From Rhodanobacter sp. B05 (GTDB lineage Bacteria > Pseudomonadota > Gammaproteobacteria > Xanthomonadales > Rhodanobacteraceae), in the NCBI RefSeq assembly GCF_002001085.1, contig NZ_MUNU01000016.1, forward strand, positions 1-64,000: a stretch of 64,000 nt of DNA, written 5' to 3'. Below are positions 26,844-36,257 of this stretch, piece by piece (position 1 is the first letter of the stretch; each line of letters opens with the position of its first letter). The notes below the pieces were generated by a model. It worked only from the letters and a program-made list of their open reading frames with translations. It searched no databases and had not been told where the DNA came from. Made by a program: the position numbers and the translations under genes.

Positions 26844-27245
26844 ATGTCCGACTTGTCCAATCTCCTGCTGTTGCTGGTGCTCGGCGCCACCGTGGGGCTG
26901 TGGCTGAAACTCAGCGTGGCGCGCGAGCGCGCGGTCCGTGAAGCGCGCCAACAATGCCAGGTGCATGGCTTGCAATTGCTGGACGAAACGGTTGGTTTGC
27001 GTGGCCTGCGCCTGCGCCGGGTCAATGGCCTGCGCCGGGTCGAACGCTGCTACGGGTTCGAGGTGAGTATCGACGGGCATGACCGCGAGGCGGGTCGGCT
27101 GTGGATGATCGGCGATGCACTCAGCAGCCTCAGCCTGCCCACCATCGAGTTGCTGCCCCCCGCCGACGACGCCGATGCCGGCCCGCCATCGACTTCAGGC
27201 AAGGTGGTGGCGCTGCGTCCCCGTCAAGGCAACCGGCTGCACTGA
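26844..27245 (+). CDS. DUF3301 membrane-anchored protein
   Basis: The 133-residue protein has an N-terminal transmembrane helix (LLLLLVLGATVGLWLKL), then a basic stretch and the DUF3301 core QQCQVHGLQLLDETVGLRGL and VERCYGFEVSIDGHDREAG. Function is unknown. It follows nadC by 43 bp and may share its transcript. It is convergent with sspB. Confidence 0.8.
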   Translation: MSDLSNLLLLLVLGATVGLWLKLSVARERAVREARQQCQVHGLQLLDETVGLRGLRLRRVNGLRRVERCYGFEVSIDGHDREAGRLWMIGDALSSLSLPTIELLPPADDADAGPPSTSGKVVALRPRQGNRLH

Positions 27246-27278
27246 GCGCAGCCGGCGAGCGGGAACCGGGGTGCCGCG

Positions 27279-27725
27279 CTACTTCACCACGCGCAGGTGC
27301 GGCGCACCACGCTTGGGCTTGTCACCACCTTCATCGGCACCCGGCGCGGGATCGGACGGCGGCGGTTCGGGCGGCGGTGTCTCGCCGCCTTCATTCTCCG
27401 CGGGGAACATCATGCCCTGGCCGTTTTCCTGCGCATACAGCGCCAGCACGGACTGCACCGGAATCTGGATCACCTGGCTGACCCCGGAGAAGCGCGCCTG
27501 GAAGTTGATCCACTCGTTGCCGAGATCAAGATTGGCCACGGCGCGGGTGGCGAGGTTGAGCACGACCTGGCCGTTCTTGACCACCTGCGGCGGCACGCGC
27601 ACGCCGGCGAACGCCGCATCGACGAGGATGTACGGCGTGAGATCGTTGTCGCTGATCCAGTCGTAGATCGCCCGCAGCAGATACGGGCGATTCGAACTCA
27701 TCGGTGCGCCGTCATGCTTGCTCAT
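27279..27725 (-). CDS. sspB: Stringent starvation protein B (ClpXP adaptor SspB)
   Basis: The 148-residue adaptor delivers ssrA-tagged proteins to ClpXP. The fold region is NRPYLLRAIYDWISDNDLTP, VLNLATRAVANLDLGNEWINF, and IPVQSVLALYAQENGQGMMF. An acidic, proline-rich tail ends APHLRVVK, matching the conserved ClpX-binding C-terminal peptide. The ATG at 27725 overlaps sspA by 14 bp; an ATG at 27701 is an alternative start. Confidence 0.92.
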   Translation of the reverse strand: MSKHDGAPMSSNRPYLLRAIYDWISDNDLTPYILVDAAFAGVRVPPQVVKNGQVVLNLATRAVANLDLGNEWINFQARFSGVSQVIQIPVQSVLALYAQENGQGMMFPAENEGGETPPPEPPPSDPAPGADEGGDKPKRGAPHLRVVK

Positions 27726-28350
27726 GGAGTTGCCGCATCGCCTTTTCCTGTTCGGTCATGCTGCGCGCGAAACCCTGGCTATGAAACAGGCGCTCGCCGT
27801 AATCGATGATCGGCTTGCCTTCGCGACCCAGATCCACCTCCAGCCAGGGCAGCCGCCAGATCACCGGCGCCACCAGGCAATCGGCGAGGCTCATCTCCGG
27901 GTTGAGGAAGAACTTCGAGGCCTTGAACAGCGGCACGGTGGACAACAAGTGTTCGCGCAGCCGCTTGCGCGCGGCATCCGCCGGCCGGCCACCGGCCCGG
28001 ATCGTATCGACCTCCGGCAGCCAGTCCTTCTCGATCCGCACCGCGGCGACCCGCAGCCTGGCGCGCGATTGCGGATCGATCGGCATCAGCGGCGGATGCG
28101 GATAGCGTTCATCGATGTATTCGCACACCACCGCGGTATCGAACAGGGTCAGCTCGCGATCGATCAGGGTGGGCGTGCTGGCATAGGGGTTCAGATCGAC
28201 CAGATCTTCCGGCGGCCGGGCCGGATCCACCAGCACGCGTTCGTAACTGACCCCCTTGGCGGCCAGCACGAGCCTGGCGCGATGACACTGGATGTCATCG
28301 GCGGTGGTGTACAGCGTCAATGCATTACGCAAGCGGGCGCTCTGGACCAT
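27712..28350 (-). CDS. sspA: Stringent starvation protein A (SspA)
   Basis: The 212-residue glutathione-S-transferase-like protein binds RNA polymerase in stationary phase. The thioredoxin-fold start LTLYTTADDIQCHRARLVLA, DLNPYASTPTLIDRELTLFD, and the helical half with the PHPPLMP-type segment (YPHPPLMPIDP) characteristic of SspA are present. It follows petC on the same strand, the usual petABC-sspAB order. Confidence 0.93.
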   Translation of the reverse strand: MVQSARLRNALTLYTTADDIQCHRARLVLAAKGVSYERVLVDPARPPEDLVDLNPYASTPTLIDRELTLFDTAVVCEYIDERYPHPPLMPIDPQSRARLRVAAVRIEKDWLPEVDTIRAGGRPADAARKRLREHLLSTVPLFKASKFFLNPEMSLADCLVAPVIWRLPWLEVDLGREGKPIIDYGERLFHSQGFARSMTEQEKAMRQLHEQA

Positions 28351-28418
28351 GCGCTATTCCCCATCAATGAAACGAACGCGGCGGCTCATGGCCGCCGCAT
28401 CCGCAGTGCCATCCGGCT

Positions 28419-29162
28419 TCAGTGGACGTCCTTCCAGTATTCCTTCTTGAGCAGGGCCAACAGGAAGGTCAGCAAGGCAAGGAAGAGGACGACCCAGATG
28501 CCATAGTGATGTCGCTGCAAGGCCGCCGGCTCGGAAGCGTATTGCAGGAAACTGGTCAGGTCGCGGGTCGCCTGCTGGTACTGCGCCGGAGTCATCTTGC
28601 CGGGCTGCGACAACACCAGTTTCTCCACCGCCGCGCTGTCGCCGTCCTTCGCCGGCTTCATCAGCGCGGTCTGCGTGCCCTGCAGCTCCCACAACGGGAA
28701 CGGCATCGCGGCATTCGGCAAGGCGGTGTTGTTCCAGCCGATCGGGCTGTGCGGATCCAGGTAGAACGAATTGAGGTAGGTGTAGACCCAGTCCGCGCCC
28801 TTCGCATCCACTTCCAGTGACAGATCCGGCGGATCCTTGCCGAACCAGGTCTTGGCCAGCTCCGCCGGCATATGCGAGATCACCGGATCGTCGAACTTGG
28901 CGCCGGTGAAGTTGAGGTTCTGCATGACCTCGTTTTCGGTGAGGCCCAGGTCCTCGGCGATGCGCGAATAGCGCATGTACTTCAGCGAGTGGCAACCGAC
29001 GCAGTAATTGAAGAACAGCCGCGCCCCCCGCTGCAGCGAGGCCTGATCCCGCACGTCGGCGCCGGACTTCATCAGCGCGCCTTCGCCACCCTCGGCGTGG
29101 ACCGGCATGGCGCCGACCAGCAGGCCGAACGCCAGCGCGATACCGGAGAGAAAATGCTTCAT
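28419..29162 (-). CDS. petC: Ubiquinol-cytochrome c reductase, cytochrome c1
   Basis: This 247-residue subunit of the bc1 complex passes electrons from the Rieske protein to soluble cytochrome c. It has a signal peptide (MKHFLSGIALAFGLLVGAMPVHA), heme-binding CVGCH near residue 52, and a C-terminal transmembrane anchor (IWVVLFLALLTFLLALL). The methionine axial ligand is probably in the NAAMPFPLW segment. The ATG at 29162 begins the signal peptide. It is the third gene of petABC. Confidence 0.95.
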   Translation of the reverse strand: MKHFLSGIALAFGLLVGAMPVHAEGGEGALMKSGADVRDQASLQRGARLFFNYCVGCHSLKYMRYSRIAEDLGLTENEVMQNLNFTGAKFDDPVISHMPAELAKTWFGKDPPDLSLEVDAKGADWVYTYLNSFYLDPHSPIGWNNTALPNAAMPFPLWELQGTQTALMKPAKDGDSAAVEKLVLSQPGKMTPAQYQQATRDLTSFLQYASEPAALQRHHYGIWVVLFLALLTFLLALLKKEYWKDVH

Positions 29163-29175
29163 CGTGGTCTGCCGC

Positions 29176-30477
29176 CTAGTCATGCGTGGTCACCCGTTCC
29201 GGAACCGGCTTGGTCTTCTCCCAGCCGAAATGCGTGTAGGCCCAGAGGAAGACGAAGAAGCCGAAATAGAGCAAGGTCATCAGTCGGCCGAACAGGTTCT
29301 CCCAGAAGGTGAGGTCGACATCGCCGAACCACGCCGGGATCACCTCGGCGGTGACGCCTGCACCGACCGCGCCGAGCCCGAAGAACGACAGCACGAAGAT
29401 CCCCAGCGCCACCTTGTAGCCGGTGCCGCGATAGCGGATCGACTTGACCTTGCCGCGATCCAGCCAGGGCATCACGAACAGCACGGCGATCGCGCTGAAC
29501 ATCGCCAGCACACCCCACACGGCGGTGCCGAGGAACGACGGGATCATGCGCACGATCGCGTAGAACGGGGTGAAGTACCACACCGGCTTGATCTCCGCCG
29601 GGGTCACCAGATTGTTGGCGCGGATCGCATTGTCGTGCTCGAGGAACCAGCCGCCCAGGGTCGGCGCGAAAAAGATGATGAAGGCGGCGATCAGCAGGAA
29701 GAAGCCCACGCCGACCAGATCCTTCACCGTGTAATACGGGTGGAACGGAATGCCGTCGGCCGGCTTCAGCGCATCCCAGCGGTTGCCCTTGGGGCCCTTC
29801 TTGATCTCCACGCCGTCCGGGTTGTTCGAGCCCACCTCATGCAGCGCGGCGATGTGCAGCACCACCAGCAGCAGCAGCACCAGCGGCAAGGCAATCACGT
29901 GCAGCGCGAAGAAGCGGTTCAGCGTGGCATCGCCGGGCAGGAAGTCGCCCATGATCCAGTCCACCAGCGAATTGCCGATGTAGGGGATCGTGCCGAACAG
30001 CGAGATGATCACCTTGGCGCCCCAGAACGACATGTTGCCCCACGGCAGCACGTAGCCCATGAAGGCCTCGGCCATCAGCACCAGGAAGATCAGCATGCCG
30101 AGCAGCCACACCAGCTCGCGCGGCTTCTTGTACGAGCCGTACATGATGCCGCGGAACATGTGCAGGAACACCACCACGAAGAACAGCGAGGCACCGGTGG
30201 AGTGCATGTAGCGGATCAGCCAGCCCCACTCCACGTCGCGCATGATGTACTGCACCGAGTCGAAGGCTCCCGCCGCGCTCGGGTTGTAGTTCATGGTGAG
30301 GAAGATGCCGGTGACGATCTGGTTGACCAGCACCAGGATCGCCAGCGAACCGAAGTAGTACCAGAGATTGAAGTTCTTCGGCGCGTAGTACTCGGTCATG
30401 TGCGCGCGATACATCGGCATCATGCCCGGTGCACGCTCGTTCACCCAGGCGCCGATGTTGCTGAATACGTTGCTCAT
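29176..30477 (-). CDS. petB: Ubiquinol-cytochrome c reductase, cytochrome b
   Basis: The 433-residue membrane subunit carries the two b hemes and both quinone sites. Visible features are the four-helix core with heme histidines (RYMHSTGASLFFVVVFLHMFRG and FFALHVIALPLVLLLLVVLHI), the Qo-site motif in the PEIK/PVWY form (TPAEIKPVWYFTPFYAIVR), and about eight hydrophobic helices. It overlaps petA as ATGA and precedes petC by 13 bp. Confidence 0.96.
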   Translation of the reverse strand: MSNVFSNIGAWVNERAPGMMPMYRAHMTEYYAPKNFNLWYYFGSLAILVLVNQIVTGIFLTMNYNPSAAGAFDSVQYIMRDVEWGWLIRYMHSTGASLFFVVVFLHMFRGIMYGSYKKPRELVWLLGMLIFLVLMAEAFMGYVLPWGNMSFWGAKVIISLFGTIPYIGNSLVDWIMGDFLPGDATLNRFFALHVIALPLVLLLLVVLHIAALHEVGSNNPDGVEIKKGPKGNRWDALKPADGIPFHPYYTVKDLVGVGFFLLIAAFIIFFAPTLGGWFLEHDNAIRANNLVTPAEIKPVWYFTPFYAIVRMIPSFLGTAVWGVLAMFSAIAVLFVMPWLDRGKVKSIRYRGTGYKVALGIFVLSFFGLGAVGAGVTAEVIPAWFGDVDLTFWENLFGRLMTLLYFGFFVFLWAYTHFGWEKTKPVPERVTTHD

Positions 30478-31073
30478 GCCGTCGCCCCCTTCGGATCCAC
30501 GCCGATCTGCACCGTCGTGTCGTCGACGAAATGATACGGCGGGATCTGCATGTTCTTCGGTGCCGGCACGCCCTGGTAGACGCGGCCCGCCATGTCATAG
30601 CGCGAGTGGTGGCAGGGGCAGTAATAGCCACCCTGCCATTTCGGGTCGAACGGTTCGGGCTTGATCTCGCCCTTGTAGTCCGGCACGCAACCGAGGTGGG
30701 TGCAGATACCAACCATCACCAGCCATTCGGGCTTGATCGAGCGCGTGCCGTTCTGCGCGTACTTCGGCTGCTGGTCGACCTCGGACTTGGGATCGACCAG
30801 GCGCGGATCCTGCTCCGGCAGGACCTTCAGCTGGGCCGGGGTGCGGTTGACGATGAACACGGGCAGGCTGCGCCAACCCACGATCAGCTGCTGGCCCAGC
30901 TCGACCTTTTTCAGCGATTGCGTGACCGGAGCGCCGGCGGCCTTGGCGCGCGCGCTGGGTTCCCACGACTTGATGAAGGGCACAGCTGCCGACACGATCC
31001 CGATGCCACCGACCACTGCGGTGGTCGCTGTCAGGAAACGGCGGCGGCCGTGATCGACGACTTCGTTCGCCAT
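30474..31073 (-). CDS. petA: Ubiquinol-cytochrome c reductase, Rieske iron-sulfur subunit
   Basis: The 199-residue protein has a Tat-type N-terminus (GRRRFLT followed by a hydrophobic anchor) and the Rieske 2Fe-2S ligands in CTHLGC and CPCHHS. It oxidises quinol and passes the electron to cytochrome c1. The ATG at 31073 starts the Tat segment; an in-frame start at 31100 is less likely. It is the first gene of the operon, behind a good sigma70 promoter. Confidence 0.96.
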   Translation of the reverse strand: MANEVVDHGRRRFLTATTAVVGGIGIVSAAVPFIKSWEPSARAKAAGAPVTQSLKKVELGQQLIVGWRSLPVFIVNRTPAQLKVLPEQDPRLVDPKSEVDQQPKYAQNGTRSIKPEWLVMVGICTHLGCVPDYKGEIKPEPFDPKWQGGYYCPCHHSRYDMAGRVYQGVPAPKNMQIPPYHFVDDTTVQIGVDPKGATA

Positions 31074-31136
31074 CAGGCTCTCCGGTACATGCAAGGTCAT
31101 CCCAGGGTGGGGTTTGGGGCCCCGAAAAATCGCGTT

Positions 31137-31165
31137 AGTGTAGCGTCAGGGGCGGCCTCGTACAA
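31137..31165 (-). promoter_or_regulatory. sigma70-like promoter of petABC
   Basis: On the minus strand TTGTAC and TACACT are separated by 17 bp, about 65 bp upstream of the petA ATG. The same short gap also serves the divergent degS-like gene. Confidence 0.65.
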
Positions 31166-31232
31166 TAAACCGGAAACTCGCCGGGTCCGCCCGACGCCTC
31201 TTGCCACGACTTGCCGGAACGTTCCCCACGAC

Positions 31233-32417
31233 ATGAAACATGCCGCCGGCACCCTGATCTTCATCGCCCGCTTCGTCGTCCTGGGATTGGCGCTCGCGTT
31301 CGTGGTCGGTCTGTTCTGGCCCGGCAGCGGCGAGCGATTGCGCGCGCGATTCGGACTGGCTCCCGCCGCGACCACACCGGCAAGCAGCGAGCGCGCCGAC
31401 GCGGCGCCGGCATCCTATGCCGACGCAGTGGCCACCGCGGCACCGTCGGTGGTGAACATCTACGCCAACAAGATCGTCACCGAACAAGCCCTGCGCATGT
31501 ACGACAACCCCGTGCTGCAGCAGTTGTTCGGCGGCCAGCCCACCACCTACCAGCATCGCGAGCAGACCCTCGGTTCCGGCGTGATCGTCAGCGCCCGCGG
31601 GCAGGACTACGTGCTGACCAACAACCACGTGATCGCCAATGCCGCCGACATCCAGGTGCTGCTGTACGACGGCCGCATCGCCAAGGCCAGCCTGGTCGGT
31701 TCGGATGAGGAAACCGACCTGGCCGTGCTGAAGATCGATGCCAGCAACCTGCCGGTGATCCACATGGCCGACCCGCAGCAGTTGCGGCCCGGCGACGTGG
31801 TGCTCGCGATCGGCAACCCGTTCGGGCTCAACCAGACCGTCACCATGGGCATCGTGAGCGCGATCGGGCGGCAGTTGAACAGCTCCAGCGCCGAGGATTT
31901 CATCCAGACCGATGCTGCCATCAACCTGGGCAATTCCGGCGGCGCGCTGGTGAATACCCGGGGCCAGCTGGTCGGCATCAACACCTTGCTGATCGGCAAG
32001 GGCCAGGCGGCCAACGCCGAAGGCATCGGTTTCGCAATCCCGGTCGCCACCGCCACCAAGGTGCTGGATCAGCTGATCGCCACCGGACACGTGGTGCGCG
32101 GCTGGCTCGGCGCCGACTACGCTTTCGTGCCGGTGGCCGCCAACAGCGGCTTGCCGGCGGCAGCGCGCGGCGTCCAGGTCACCGCGGTCTACCCCGGTGG
32201 TCCGGCGGCGCAGGCCGGACTCCGGCCGCGCGACATCCTGCTGCGGATCGGCCAGCACGACATCCTCGATCCGGCCGACCTGCGACGGCACGAAGCGGCA
32301 CTGAAGCCCGGCAGCCAGGTCGAGGTCTCCGGCCTGCGCGACGGCGGCCCGTTCCATCTGGAGATCACCCTGGCACAGCGACCCGTGATGGGCGACAACG
32401 CCACGCTGGAACAGTAG
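31233..32417 (+). CDS. DegS-like periplasmic serine protease (trypsin plus one PDZ)
   Basis: The 394-residue protein has an N-terminal membrane anchor (residues 8-28), a trypsin-like domain with triad H132 (LTNNHVIAN), D162 (ETDLAVLKI) and S235 (NLGNSGGAL), and a single PDZ domain at about 290-380 (GVQVTAVYPGGPAAQAGLRP). One PDZ and an uncleaved anchor match DegS, the sigma-E stress protease, rather than DegP. Whether it cleaves RseA here cannot be told; no rpoE-rse genes are nearby. It is divergent from petABC. Confidence 0.85.
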   Translation: MKHAAGTLIFIARFVVLGLALAFVVGLFWPGSGERLRARFGLAPAATTPASSERADAAPASYADAVATAAPSVVNIYANKIVTEQALRMYDNPVLQQLFGGQPTTYQHREQTLGSGVIVSARGQDYVLTNNHVIANAADIQVLLYDGRIAKASLVGSDEETDLAVLKIDASNLPVIHMADPQQLRPGDVVLAIGNPFGLNQTVTMGIVSAIGRQLNSSSAEDFIQTDAAINLGNSGGALVNTRGQLVGINTLLIGKGQAANAEGIGFAIPVATATKVLDQLIATGHVVRGWLGADYAFVPVAANSGLPAAARGVQVTAVYPGGPAAQAGLRPRDILLRIGQHDILDPADLRRHEAALKPGSQVEVSGLRDGGPFHLEITLAQRPVMGDNATLEQ

Positions 32418-32483
32418 CAGCGCCCGCCGGCACAAGGCGGTGACCATATCACCGGGGACAGCCAGGTACGGCGCAGCAGGCAC

Positions 32484-33641
32484 TCAACTCGGGCCGCGCG
32501 ACGCCAGCGGCGGGTGGATCGCCTCGCCGTAGCGCTTGCGCAAGGTCGCCACCCGTTCCACGTAGACCTCGGTCTCGGCATACGGCGGTATGCCCTTGTA
32601 ACGCTGCACGGCGCCCGGGCCGGCGTTGTACGCGGCCGCGGCCAGCCGTTCGTTGCCGTTGAAATCGTGCAGCAGCAGGCTCAGGTAGCGGGCGCCGCCA
32701 CGGATGTTCTGGTCGGAATTGAACGCGTCCAGCACACCCATGTCGCTGGCCGTGGTCGGCATCAGCTGCATCAGGCCCTGCGCCCCCTTGATCGACAGGG
32801 CGCGCGGATTGAACGCGCTCTCGGCATGGATGATCGCGCGCAGGAATGCCTCGTCCACGCCGTACTCGATGCTGGCGGCGCGGATCGTGTCCGCATAGGC
32901 ATCAAGGTTGAGCGCGACGCTGTTCCAGTGGATCGTCGAGTGCAGGTTGCAGGCGACGCAGGTCGCGATGTAACTGAACAGCATGGTCACCGCGCGCCCC
33001 TTGCCGCCGAGCGGTTGCACATTGGTGTATTCCACGCTGCCGTCCGCACGCACGATGCGATACACCGCCCCGCGCAGCACCCGATTGGCGGAGGTATCCA
33101 CCACCACTGGCGCAGCCAGCACGGCGTCGCCATGCGCTTCGCGATAACGCCACTGGCCGGGTGTGCCGGCCGCGGCGGCGGCCAGCGGCAACCTGGCGCT
33201 GGTCGCGACCGAGCCGCGCACACGGGCGAGCGATACCTGTGGTGCCGCCGGCATCGCATCCGTGGCCCGCGCGGTGGTGACGACGCTGCCGCGCACCCCG
33301 GCGAGCGAGACCAACTGCGCTCCACCGGCAAACAGGCTGCGCGCCGTGGTGGCGACGGTGCCGGTCACCCCGGTCAGCGAAGTGCGCTCGCGCGGCAGCG
33401 CGCGAACGCGTGCCTTCGGCTCGACATAGCTGCTGATCGCATGGCAGGCGCGGTAGCCCGCACGGCTGCTGCTGTACACGGTCTCGCCGCTGCTGCCGGT
33501 GCACTGGTAGAGCGTGCCGGCCCGCGCCGCGGCGCCATACAGACACGCAGCCAGCAGCGCGACCCCGGCAAGGATCGGACGTGACGGGAAGCAGCGCGCT
33601 GGCCGATCGACGCTTCCCCTGTGGCTGGCGGCACCGGACAT
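32484..33641 (-). CDS. SLT-family lytic transglycosylase with triple internal repeat
   Basis: The 385-residue secreted or anchored enzyme would cleave peptidoglycan. A hydrophobic segment at 23-42 ends in ARA and looks like a signal peptide. The C-terminal SLT domain has catalytic E274 (IIHAESAFNP), GAQGLMQLMPTTA and AAAYNAGPGAVQRYKGIPPYAET. Two short DUF4124-like patches lie at 43-70 and 192-222. Between them a 14-residue motif SL-x2-V-x-G-(S/T)-V-x-T-(T/S)-AR occurs three times (88-101, 112-125, 137-150). I do not recognise it. The ATG at 33641 is chosen over 33716 because it is nearer the signal peptide. Confidence 0.8.
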   Translation of the reverse strand: MSGAASHRGSVDRPARCFPSRPILAGVALLAACLYGAAARAGTLYQCTGSSGETVYSSSRAGYRACHAISSYVEPKARVRALPRERTSLTGVTGTVATTARSLFAGGAQLVSLAGVRGSVVTTARATDAMPAAPQVSLARVRGSVATSARLPLAAAAAGTPGQWRYREAHGDAVLAAPVVVDTSANRVLRGAVYRIVRADGSVEYTNVQPLGGKGRAVTMLFSYIATCVACNLHSTIHWNSVALNLDAYADTIRAASIEYGVDEAFLRAIIHAESAFNPRALSIKGAQGLMQLMPTTASDMGVLDAFNSDQNIRGGARYLSLLLHDFNGNERLAAAAYNAGPGAVQRYKGIPPYAETEVYVERVATLRKRYGEAIHPPLASRGPS

Positions 33642-33863
33642 GGGCGCAGTGTGCCGCCACGGACCGCGCACGCCAAGTGCGCGCTGGCGGTTTCGTGCGC
33701 CACGCAGCGTTTCCATGCTCCGCACACGTTGCGCCGGTGACGCGCGGTCGGCGCAAGTGCTTGATCTGCCATGGCGGATTGCTGGCAGCGCCGGCTCCAC
33801 GCGGGTAAACTGCGCGGTTCAGCGGATTTCAGTTTTCCGCCAACGAACCACGGTACCCACGCC

Positions 33864-35207
33864 ATGAGCGGCAAGCTTTTCATCAAGACCCACGGCTGCC
33901 AGATGAACGAGTACGACTCGGCCAAGATGGCCGACGTGCTGCGTGCGTCGCACGGCATGGAGCTGACTCAGGACGAGGCCGAGGCGGACGTGATCCTGAT
34001 CAACACCTGCTCGATCCGCGAGAAGGCGCAGGAAAAGGTATTCAGCCAGCTCGGCCGCTGGAAACAGCACAAGAAAGACGGCCGGCAAGTCGTCATTGGC
34101 GTGGGCGGTTGCGTGGCGTCGCAGGAGGGCGCGGCGATCGTCAAGCGCGCGCCGTACGTCGACCTGGTGTTCGGCCCGCAGACCCTGCATCGCCTGCCCG
34201 AGCTGATCGAGAAGCAGCGCGCCAGTGGTTTGCCGCAGGTCGACATCAGCTTCCCCGAGATCGAGAAGTTCGACTGCCTGCCGGAACCCCGCGCCGACGG
34301 CCCGACTGCTTTCGTCTCGATCATGGAAGGCTGCTCGAAGTACTGCAGTTACTGCGTGGTGCCGTATACCCGTGGCGAGGAGATCAGCCGCCCGTTCGAC
34401 GACGTGCTGGTGGAAGTCGCCCAGCTCGCCGCGCAGGGCGTGCGCGAGGTCAACCTGCTCGGCCAGAACGTCAACGCGTACCGCGGCCCCACGCATGACG
34501 GCGGCATCGCGGACCTCGCCGTGCTGATCCATGCGATCGCGCAGATCGACGGCATCGGCCGCATCCGCTTCACCACCTCGCATCCGCTGGAGTTTTCCGA
34601 CTCGCTGATCGAGGCCTATGCGAACGTGCCGCAGCTGGCCAACTACCTGCACCTGCCAGTGCAGGCCGGCTCCGACCGCATCCTTTCCGCGATGAAGCGC
34701 GGCTACACCGCGCTCGAATTCAAGCAGAAGATCCGCAAGTTGCGCGCGGTGCGGCCGGACATCTGCGTGTCCTCCGATTTCATTGTGGGCTTCCCCGGCG
34801 AGACCGCCGAGGATTTCGAGAAGACCATGAAGCTGATCGACGACGTCGGCTTCGACCAGAGCTTCTCCTTCATCTTCTCCTCGCGCCCCGGCACCCCAGC
34901 GGCGAACTTGGCCGACGACACGCCGGCCAGCGAAAAGCATGAACGACTGTCCCGCCTGCAGGCCGCGATCAACGCGAACGCGAAGGCCATCAGCCAGGCC
35001 ATGATCGGCAGCGTGCAACGCGTGCTGGTGGAAAAGCCCAGCACTCGCGATGCCAGCGAACTGACCGGCCGCACCGAGAACATGCGCTTCGTGAATTTTC
35101 CCGGCAACCCGCGCCTGATCGGCCAGTTCATCGACGTGGAAATCACCGAAGCGATGGCCAATTCATTGCGCGGACGTATAAAGATCGCCGACGAAGTGGC
35201 AGCTTAA
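33864..35207 (+). CDS. miaB: tRNA-2-methylthio-N6-dimethylallyladenosine synthase MiaB
   Basis: The 447-residue radical-SAM enzyme adds the methylthio group to i6A37 of tRNA. N-terminal cluster cysteines are in [20 protein letters not shown] and VGGCVASQ. The radical-SAM CxxxCxxC is in [23 protein letters not shown] domain ends the protein. The ATG at 33864 directly precedes [11 protein letters not shown], the conserved start. It leads the miaB-ybeZ-ybeY-corC block. Confidence 0.96.
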   Translation: MSGKLFIKTHGCQMNEYDSAKMADVLRASHGMELTQDEAEADVILINTCSIREKAQEKVFSQLGRWKQHKKDGRQVVIGVGGCVASQEGAAIVKRAPYVDLVFGPQTLHRLPELIEKQRASGLPQVDISFPEIEKFDCLPEPRADGPTAFVSIMEGCSKYCSYCVVPYTRGEEISRPFDDVLVEVAQLAAQGVREVNLLGQNVNAYRGPTHDGGIADLAVLIHAIAQIDGIGRIRFTTSHPLEFSDSLIEAYANVPQLANYLHLPVQAGSDRILSAMKRGYTALEFKQKIRKLRAVRPDICVSSDFIVGFPGETAEDFEKTMKLIDDVGFDQSFSFIFSSRPGTPAANLADDTPASEKHERLSRLQAAINANAKAISQAMIGSVQRVLVEKPSTRDASELTGRTENMRFVNFPGNPRLIGQFIDVEITEAMANSLRGRIKIADEVAA

Positions 35208-35212
35208 GCCCC

Positions 35213-35237
35213 TCTCCCGCCGACGACCGACGGGAGA
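35213..35237. repeat. hairpin between miaB and ybeZ
   Basis: TCTCCCG and CGGGAGA form a 7-bp stem with an 11-nt loop just after the miaB stop. No T-run follows, so it may be a processing or stabilising hairpin inside the operon. It resembles the hairpin at 4105-4133. Confidence 0.45.
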
Positions 35238-35267
35238 AGGATTCCTTCACCAACCACTTCGCCTCCC

Positions 35268-36257
35268 ATGACCAACGGCCTCAATCAGTGCGATTTCACC
35301 CTCGACCCCGAGGACAACGCCCGTCTCGCCAACCTGTGCGGGCCGTTTGACGAACATCTGCGCCAGGTCGAATTGCGCCTCGGCGTGGAGATCAACCACC
35401 GCGGCAGCATCTTCCAGGTGATCGGCGATGACGCACCGGCCAGGGCTGCCGAGAAAGTGCTGCGTTCGCTGTATGCGACGACCGAAGACGAATCGCTGAC
35501 CGGCGCCCGGATCAACCTGCACCTGGCCGAATCCGGCATCGACGCGATCGCCGAGGCGTCGGCCGACGAAGCGCAGGACGTGGTGATCAAGGTCAAGCGC
35601 GGCGTGATCAAGGGCCGCGGCCCGAACCAGGCGCGCTACCTGCACGCGATCACCAGCCACGACATCAACTTCGGCGTGGGCCCGGCCGGCACCGGCAAGA
35701 CTTACCTGGCCGTCGCCAGCGCGGTCGAGGCGCTGGAGGCGAACCGGGTGCAGCGGCTGATCCTGGTGCGCCCCGCGGTCGAGGCCGGCGAGAAGCTCGG
35801 CTTCCTGCCCGGCGACCTGTCGCAGAAAGTCGATCCCTACCTGCGCCCGCTGTACGACGCGCTGTATGAGATGCTCGGCTTCGAAAAGGTCGCCAAGCTG
35901 ATCGAGCGCAACGTGATCGAGATCGCGCCGCTGGCCTACATGCGTGGGCGCACGCTCAACGATTCCTACGTGATCCTCGACGAAGCGCAGAACACCACGG
36001 TCGAGCAGATGAAGATGTTCCTGACCCGCATCGGCTTCGGCACGGTGGCGGTGATCACCGGCGATGTCACCCAGGTCGACTTGCCGCGCAGCACGCGCTC
36101 GGGCCTGCGCCAGGCCATCGAAGTGCTGCGTGGGGTAGGCGGCATCAGCTTCACCTTCTTCACCTCGCGCGACGTGGTGCGCCACCCGCTGGTGGCGAAG
36201 ATCGTGCGCGCGTACGAGGCGTTCGAACAGAAGGACGACCAGGACCACGACGCGTGA
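35268..36257 (+). CDS. ybeZ: PhoH-like ATPase YbeZ
   Basis: The 329-residue protein has Walker A GPAGTGKT (138-145) and Walker B VILDEAQN in a PhoH domain, with VIKGRGPNQARYLHAI before it. YbeZ proteins act with the endoribonuclease YbeY in rRNA processing and RNA metabolism. The next gene starts GTG overlapping the stop, indicating an operon. Confidence 0.93.
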   Translation: MTNGLNQCDFTLDPEDNARLANLCGPFDEHLRQVELRLGVEINHRGSIFQVIGDDAPARAAEKVLRSLYATTEDESLTGARINLHLAESGIDAIAEASADEAQDVVIKVKRGVIKGRGPNQARYLHAITSHDINFGVGPAGTGKTYLAVASAVEALEANRVQRLILVRPAVEAGEKLGFLPGDLSQKVDPYLRPLYDALYEMLGFEKVAKLIERNVIEIAPLAYMRGRTLNDSYVILDEAQNTTVEQMKMFLTRIGFGTVAVITGDVTQVDLPRSTRSGLRQAIEVLRGVGGISFTFFTSRDVVRHPLVAKIVRAYEAFEQKDDQDHDA

